In this document: positions 59,847 to 64,000 of the stretch, one piece after another | Numbering within the stretch: position 1 is the stretch's first letter | Layout: every line of letters starts with the position of its first letter | Assembly: GCA_902825875.1 (NCBI GenBank) | Contig: CADECP010000016.1 | Coordinates: 85,519-149,518, forward strand | Length of the DNA: 64,000 nt | Direction of reading: 5' to 3' | Origin: an uncultured Acidobacteriota bacterium | GTDB lineage: Bacteria > Acidobacteriota > Blastocatellia > RBC074 | Program-made: the position numbers and the translations under genes | Notes under the pieces: model-generated | What the model saw: only the letters and a program-made list of their open reading frames with translations | Told to the model about the DNA's origin: nothing | Database searches by the model: none

Positions 59847-61730
59847 CTAGCGATACGTCCTCGCAAGGCGGAACCCCAGGGCGTCGTCGCGAAGGCCCGG
59901 CGAAATGCCGACACGAAACGCCGACCGGCAGTTGACCGCGTAGCTGTTCCAACTGCCGCCCCGAACGACCCGGGTCGAACCACCACTAGCACCCTTCGGA
60001 TCGGTAACCGCCCCAGTCGTATAAGCTCCATACCAATCTTCGCACCATTCCCAAACGTTACCGTGCATGTCGAACAATCCCCAGCCATTCGCCGCTCCCA
60101 AACTCCCAACATCAACAGTCTTCTGACGATCAAGACCTTTCGGCGCGTTATTGTAAGGATAGTCGCCGTCGTAATTGACGATTTCAGGATTGATGGTGTC
60201 GCCGAAGGCAAACTTGGTTTTGCTGCCAGCACGGGCCGCGAATTCCCATTCGGCTTCGGTTGGCAGCCGATAACCTTCGTCGTCTTTCAAACCAAGCTTA
60301 GCGTTCAACTTCTGGCAAAACTCTTTGGCTTCGTTCCAACTGACGGTTTCAATTGGCAGATTATCGCCTTTGAACCCGCTCGGATCAGTCCCCATCACCG
60401 CGCGCCATTGCGCCTGAGTCAGTTCAAACTTGCCCATCCAAAAATTGCCGACAGTCACCTGATGCACGGGCTTTTCATCGGAACTACCTTTTGCCGATCC
60501 CATCGAAAATGTTCCACCTTTGACGGCGACCATTTCCAATCGAACGCCATTGCCTAAATCTTCGCTGTACTGCTGCGTAGGAGTTCCGTCGAACTTCGTC
60601 ACTTTGCCCTTGTTATCAACGCTGGCGGTGGTGAAGCGGTGAACGGTCAATGCTGAAGGCGCGACTCCGCGAGGCAGCGGGATGATCGGCGTCAACGCTG
60701 AAGCCGCTGGCGGATTCACGGCTACAGTCGGATTTTCTTTTATCAGCGCAGCCAGCAAATCGCGCGCTTCTTTTTCAAACGGGCTGTTGGGATACAGGCT
60801 CAGGTAGCCGCGCACGGCATCCAGCGAACGGATTTGTTTGACGCGCTCCCAGTCTTGTTGTTCGGCGCTGACGGCTGGCGGCGGAGCGTTCGGCGGGATG
60901 AAGTAAAAGTCTTCGCCTTCGACTGATGAGTATTCGTAAGGCACTTGTTTGCCATCGGATTTGCTGCGGACGTTAGTGCGCGTCAAACGAAAGACTCGTT
61001 CCAGCGTCAGTCCGGGCGTTTTCAGTTGAGCCAGCAACTCGCCTGTGAACAATCCGTTGCGGCCTCCGCCGTCGCTGGCTACGTCATCGGCGGCTGTGGC
61101 GTATGCAATCAAAGTCCCGCTCGGCGCATTGCGAACTCCGGCCAATCCACGAGTGTCCGAACGGAAGCTGCGCGCATAAGGATTGTTGCGACAGGCATCC
61201 AGAATCACGACATTCAGCCGGTTGCGAGCTTCTTCCAACTGCGCCAACACAAAACCCAATTCAACGGATTCGTATTCTACTTCGGCTTCGGAGTTGATTT
61301 CAGCGCCAACCGGAATCAAATAGTTTTTGCCGCCGACCTGAACTCCGTGACCGGCGAAGTAAAAAACACCTACACCGCCCGCCCGCAGCTTTTGTCCGAA
61401 CTGGCGAATCAGTTCTTTCATCTGCCGCGAATTTCGGTCTTCGCCGCTGATGACTTCAAAGCCTGCGCCGCGCAAAGCCGCAGCCATGTCCCGCGCATCG
61501 TTGGCGGGATTGGCTAGCTTCGCTTCTTTGTAATCGGCATTGCCTATGACCAGCGCGATTCGCTGTTCGGGCTTGGCTTCGACTGGACGCCGGACGCCTT
61601 GCCCGCGTTCCTGAGCCTTGTTGGGCGCTCCATAAAGCAGCACGCCCAGTAAAGCGATGGCTGCCAGCAAAGCGATAGCTGCCAGCAAAGCGATACCTGA
61701 AAGCTGTGTGATGAATTTGCGTTTGAACAT
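59847..61730 (-). CDS. Membrane-anchored caspase-like protease fused to a formylglycine-generating-enzyme domain
   Basis: A 627-residue protein. The ATG at 61730 starts a basic segment and one membrane helix (residues 12-34) built from an internally repeated LLAAIA unit. A peptidase C14 (caspase/metacaspase) domain covers about 55-280: catalytic H128 in YFAGHGVQ and C180 in VILDACRNNP are both present. A short helical linker (about 290-335) precedes an FGE/SUMF1-type domain (about 395-625: MVAVKGGTFSMGSAKGSSDE, GNVWEWCEDWYG, VVRGGSWNSYAVNCRSAFRV). Such proteins are common in Planctomycetes and Acidobacteria; a proteolytic signalling or stress role is inferred. Confidence 0.9.
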   Translation of the reverse strand: MFKRKFITQLSGIALLAAIALLAAIALLGVLLYGAPNKAQERGQGVRRPVEAKPEQRIALVIGNADYKEAKLANPANDARDMAAALRGAGFEVISGEDRNSRQMKELIRQFGQKLRAGGVGVFYFAGHGVQVGGKNYLIPVGAEINSEAEVEYESVELGFVLAQLEEARNRLNVVILDACRNNPYARSFRSDTRGLAGVRNAPSGTLIAYATAADDVASDGGGRNGLFTGELLAQLKTPGLTLERVFRLTRTNVRSKSDGKQVPYEYSSVEGEDFYFIPPNAPPPAVSAEQQDWERVKQIRSLDAVRGYLSLYPNSPFEKEARDLLAALIKENPTVAVNPPAASALTPIIPLPRGVAPSALTVHRFTTASVDNKGKVTKFDGTPTQQYSEDLGNGVRLEMVAVKGGTFSMGSAKGSSDEKPVHQVTVGNFWMGKFELTQAQWRAVMGTDPSGFKGDNLPIETVSWNEAKEFCQKLNAKLGLKDDEGYRLPTEAEWEFAARAGSKTKFAFGDTINPEIVNYDGDYPYNNAPKGLDRQKTVDVGSLGAANGWGLFDMHGNVWEWCEDWYGAYTTGAVTDPKGASGGSTRVVRGGSWNSYAVNCRSAFRVGISPGLRDDALGFRLARTYR

Positions 61731-62078
61731 AAGGTTTTGCTTCTTTCTTCCGTCCTTGCTGAAGGCCATTTTAAGATTTAGCTCCATCGGAGCGACCTGT
61801 TTATAGCAACGATCAACATCATTGTCCTTAAGCTCCATCGGAGCGACCTGTGGCAGATGCTTCCGCTTGCCATGCGACCAGCTTCATAAACCGAGACTCA
61901 GCCAAAAACAAGAACTCAAAAAAAATATCGAAAATATTTTGCGCCGCCTGAGCCTTTCTGCCGCGACGGTTCGCTTAAGGGGGTGTGAAAGCGGCGAACG
62001 ACAAATCGAAACCGCGAGCGCGGGCGCTTGGTATGTCACACGCTTTCAAAAGGAGTATTCGATAAAGGAGCTTTTGAA
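61731..62078. other. 348-base divergent intergenic region
   Basis: Contains two identical 21-base copies of AGCTCCATCGGAGCGACCTG plus T (61780-61800 and 61831-61851), 51 bases apart, each with a GCTCC/GGAGC palindrome. No gene is visible. It separates the caspase gene from the small exported protein. Confidence 0.6.
61780..61851. repeat. Two direct repeats with internal palindrome
   Basis: Identical 21-base copies at 61780-61800 and 61831-61851, containing GCTCC-ATC-GGAGC. A candidate protein-binding site or REP-type sequence upstream of the caspase-like gene. Confidence 0.7.
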
Positions 62079-62537
62079 ATGAAATCAGCAACACAGAAAA
62101 CTTTGAAATTCGTATTGGCGCTTTCGCTGTTGGCGGCTTTTGTCGGCGCGTTGAGCCTGTTCTCTTCCAGCCATTCAACCGGAGCAAGCTGGCTTTCGGC
62201 TACGAAGGTTGAAGCTGCACCAGTAGTAAGCAGCGCGCGCATCACCTTCAAGAATTCCAAGGGGCAGGTAATTGGCGAAGGTCGCCCGTTCCCACTGGAT
62301 CGCGTGGCTCGCGGCGAACGTTACGCGACAATTGTCGAAGGCAATTATTCTTCGGTTCGCATTCAGGTGCGGGCGGCGAACGGTTATCGCAAAGATTACA
62401 CAGCCAGGAACGGTTATTCCTGTGTTTTCGACACGGTGTCCACAAATCCCAGCTTCGACAATGTTTGGGTGACGGTGTTCGATGCGTCCACTGGCCATCA
62501 ATTGGACAGCCGCCGCTTGCCGATCGGCAGCAAGTAA
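62079..62537 (+). CDS. Small exported hypothetical protein
   Basis: A 152-residue product. The ATG at 62079 has AAAGGAG nine bases upstream. The signal peptide is followed by a small beta-rich domain (about 50-150: SARITFKNSKGQVIGEGRPF, VRIQVRAANGYRKDYTARNG). No family is recognised. It ends before a strong terminator at 62568-62602. Confidence 0.6.
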   Translation: MKSATQKTLKFVLALSLLAAFVGALSLFSSSHSTGASWLSATKVEAAPVVSSARITFKNSKGQVIGEGRPFPLDRVARGERYATIVEGNYSSVRIQVRAANGYRKDYTARNGYSCVFDTVSTNPSFDNVWVTVFDASTGHQLDSRRLPIGSK

Positions 62538-62567
62538 TCCCATTCAGATTTGAGCTAAAGTCATTTG

Positions 62568-62602
62568 GCCTCTTTGCAGGAACACCTGCAAAGAGGCTTT
62601 TT
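62568..62602 (+). terminator. Rho-independent terminator
   Basis: GCCTCTTTGCAGG pairs with CCTGCAAAGAGGC around a four-base loop and is followed by TTTTT, 30 bases past the stop of the small exported protein. Confidence 0.85.
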
Positions 62603-62621
62603 CAAACCCAGACTTACGCAG

Positions 62622-62728
62622 GTGTCAGTAGCCCGCGCGTAAGCAAGGGCTTCACCTAACCCAAGCCCTTCCTGACGGTCGGGCTACTGACACAAACCCG
62701 CCCTTCCTTACAGTTGGGCTACTGACAC
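62622..62728. repeat. REP-like inverted repeat, copy 5, with an extra half copy
   Basis: Full core 62622-62693 (GTGTCAGTAGCCCG to CGGGCTACTGACAC), then a second right half (CCCTTCCTTACAGTTGGGCT and ACTGACAC) at 62698-62728. It lies between the terminator and the next gene. Confidence 0.75.
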
Positions 62729-62747
62729 AAAGCATCGGAGGGAGCTT

Positions 62748-63617
62748 ATGAAACTCATTCACTCGTTTTCAAAATTCACATTTCAATTTCTCTGCTTGCT
62801 GGCCGTGTCGGCCTTTTCAGTTCAAGCTCAATCACCGGCGGAAACTGCGGCTCAAAAGCCTGAAAAAGCCGTTGAACGAATCGAATTTGAATTTGAACGA
62901 GCGCCATTGCTGGAAGTGGAACTGACGAAATATGTGACTTCGGATGTGCGTAAACCGCGCACATTTGAGTTGACGGCGACGCTGTTGGAACCGCTGAAAA
63001 CAGAAAACGGCTTGGTCATCATTCCGGCTCAAACGAAATTGCGGTTGAAAGCTTCGGTGCGACCAGGCAAGAAACTCGGTCATCCGGGCGAAATCGTCAT
63101 GTGGCTGGACCCGTTTCCGATTGGCAAAGACGTTGAAGGATTCACCTGCGATCAATCCGCAGAAACTGCTGCTGGAGGAGCGCCGCAAGCTGGCCAAACT
63201 AACGGAAAGCTGCATCCGCTGATTTGCCAGAACACCTGGCGAATGGCTTTCGATCATCAACTGGATTATGTGCAGACTCCGGAAACCGGGCGGCCAATCG
63301 TCTTGGATCGCAAACGCCGCCACGAAGGCATCAGCGGCACGCGAGCTTCGCGCCCGCCGAACATGTTTTACGACCCATCGGGCAGCAACGCCGACATCCG
63401 AGTGCAAACCGCCGCCAACCGCTTTCAACTGGCTGGGATTGCTTACGAAATCGGCGCGGCCTTCACCGGAGCCGTCCGCTTCATTTTTTCCAAACGCAAC
63501 GTCTTTCTGCCCGCCGGCACCCGCGTAGTTTTCCAGTTGGAACAAAAACTCCGACTGGTTCCAGCAGCCGACACACCGGTTCGTGTGCTGTCGGTCAACG
63601 ACAAGACGCCAAGATGA
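62748..63617 (+). CDS. Exported hypothetical protein
   Basis: A 289-residue protein with a strong GGAGGGAG site eight bases before the ATG and a signal peptide (MKLIHSFSKFTFQFLCLLAV ... VQAQ). The body has segments such as VIIPAQTKLRLKASVRPGKK and FLPAGTRVVFQLEQKLRLVP, a beta-rich arrangement reminiscent of proteins that mask surface-exposed values. I do not recognise the family. REP-like copy 5 lies immediately upstream. Confidence 0.65.
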   Translation: MKLIHSFSKFTFQFLCLLAVSAFSVQAQSPAETAAQKPEKAVERIEFEFERAPLLEVELTKYVTSDVRKPRTFELTATLLEPLKTENGLVIIPAQTKLRLKASVRPGKKLGHPGEIVMWLDPFPIGKDVEGFTCDQSAETAAGGAPQAGQTNGKLHPLICQNTWRMAFDHQLDYVQTPETGRPIVLDRKRRHEGISGTRASRPPNMFYDPSGSNADIRVQTAANRFQLAGIAYEIGAAFTGAVRFIFSKRNVFLPAGTRVVFQLEQKLRLVPAADTPVRVLSVNDKTPR

Positions 63618-63648
63618 TTCATCACAACCGGACGGAATCTGGCAAAGG

Positions 63649-64000
63649 TTATTTTCCGATTGGCGGTTGCTTGTAATTCAGCAAGAAGCTGACGGCGAAG
63701 CCGGAAGGCGTTTTAGACTCAACTCGAAAAACAGTGAGCGGCAATGAATCCTGGGCGGTCAAAGGTTGTTTTTCTTCTATGGCTTTTCTTTCAGCTTCAG
63801 TCCAAAGCTTTCCGATATCATTTTTTTCGTCAAGCCTAGAAGGTTTTCCGCCATACTCCTCTTCCCATTTTTTTACCAAATTTGGGTCAAGCTCAAGAAT
63901 TTCATTACTCACAGTCAGCGGAAGTTTCTCGCGTGTGACTATTACCGTGAGCAATTCTCCGATGAGTTCAGGGCGGTCGTTAAGAGCAGAGAAAAAAGGG
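63649..64000 (-). CDS. Hypothetical protein, N-terminus beyond the window
   Basis: The minus-strand frame is open to the right edge (upstream residues read PFFSALNDRPELIGELLTVI), so the gene starts outside. The visible part of 116 residues contains a charged helix-like stretch (LVKKWEEEYGGKPSR, KLWTEAERKAIEEKQ) and no recognised domain. It converges on the preceding gene. Confidence 0.5.
   Translation of the reverse strand, partial: PFFSALNDRPELIGELLTVIVTREKLPLTVSNEILELDPNLVKKWEEEYGGKPSRLDEKNDIGKLWTEAERKAIEEKQPLTAQDSLPLTVFRVESKTPSGFAVSFLLNYKQPPIGK

Noticed and set aside
59557-59952. Minus-strand frame of 131 codons partly over the FGE domain end
   Set aside because: Cysteine/arginine-rich with no ribosome site, overlapping the real FGE-domain gene in another frame.

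Overview
The window is a 64 kb chromosomal stretch with no plasmid, phage, CRISPR or rRNA/tRNA signature. Gene content points to Acidobacteriota, most likely a Blastocatellia- or Solibacter-like lineage (inference). Markers are a TIGR03437-type secreted protein, a CRTAC1/UnbV FG-GAP protein, two outer-membrane receptors with N-terminal carboxypeptidase-regulatory domains, a caspase-FGE fusion, a TIGR03663-type membrane protein and many secreted TPR proteins and metallopeptidases.

Layout. 1-9 kb: end of a GT-C-like membrane protein, two TPR proteins, a CRTAC1 protein, then ftsH and tilS. 9-22.6 kb: a hypothetical secreted protein, a double zinc-ribbon protein, a ceramidase-like protein, a large orphan histidine kinase, a beta-barrel protein, a carboxypeptidase-regulatory/TPR protein and a TonB-receptor-like protein split by a frameshift. 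22.8-31 kb: gatC/gatA, a DUF721 protein, a metallophosphoesterase-like tetraheme cytochrome, glyS, a TIGR03437 protein and uppP. 31-49 kb: a NUDIX/winged-helix protein, an acyltransferase-DUF1295 pair, a 981-residue protein of unknown family, a PBP4-like peptidase, M14 and M1 peptidases, a RAYT transposase with REP hairpins, a sirtuin, proS, a methyltransferase, a GT-C-like protein and an SDR.

50-58.2 kb: a suf iron-sulfur operon on the minus strand under an Rrf2 regulator, reading sufB - mntA - hepT - ridA - dinB-like - sufC - yefM - yoeB - sufD - sufS - sufU. Two toxin-antitoxin pairs lie inside the operon in the same orientation and with operon-like spacing, and a MazF-type pair follows 0.5 kb beyond the regulator. 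The regulator and sufB each have an upstream TGACA-N4-TGTC(A/G) palindrome, a candidate shared operator. hepT is closed by one in-frame amber codon, after which a HepT-like tail runs open into ridA. This region is the strongest candidate for an undescribed arrangement: Fe-S biogenesis physically tied to toxin-antitoxin genes.

59-64 kb: a repeat-rich gene-free stretch, the caspase-FGE protein, two small secreted proteins and a truncated gene at the right edge. A roughly 75 bp REP-like inverted repeat (ends GTGTC.GTAGCCC) occurs five times; one copy fills the whole gatC-gatA gap and one is translated as part of the N-terminus of a TPR protein.
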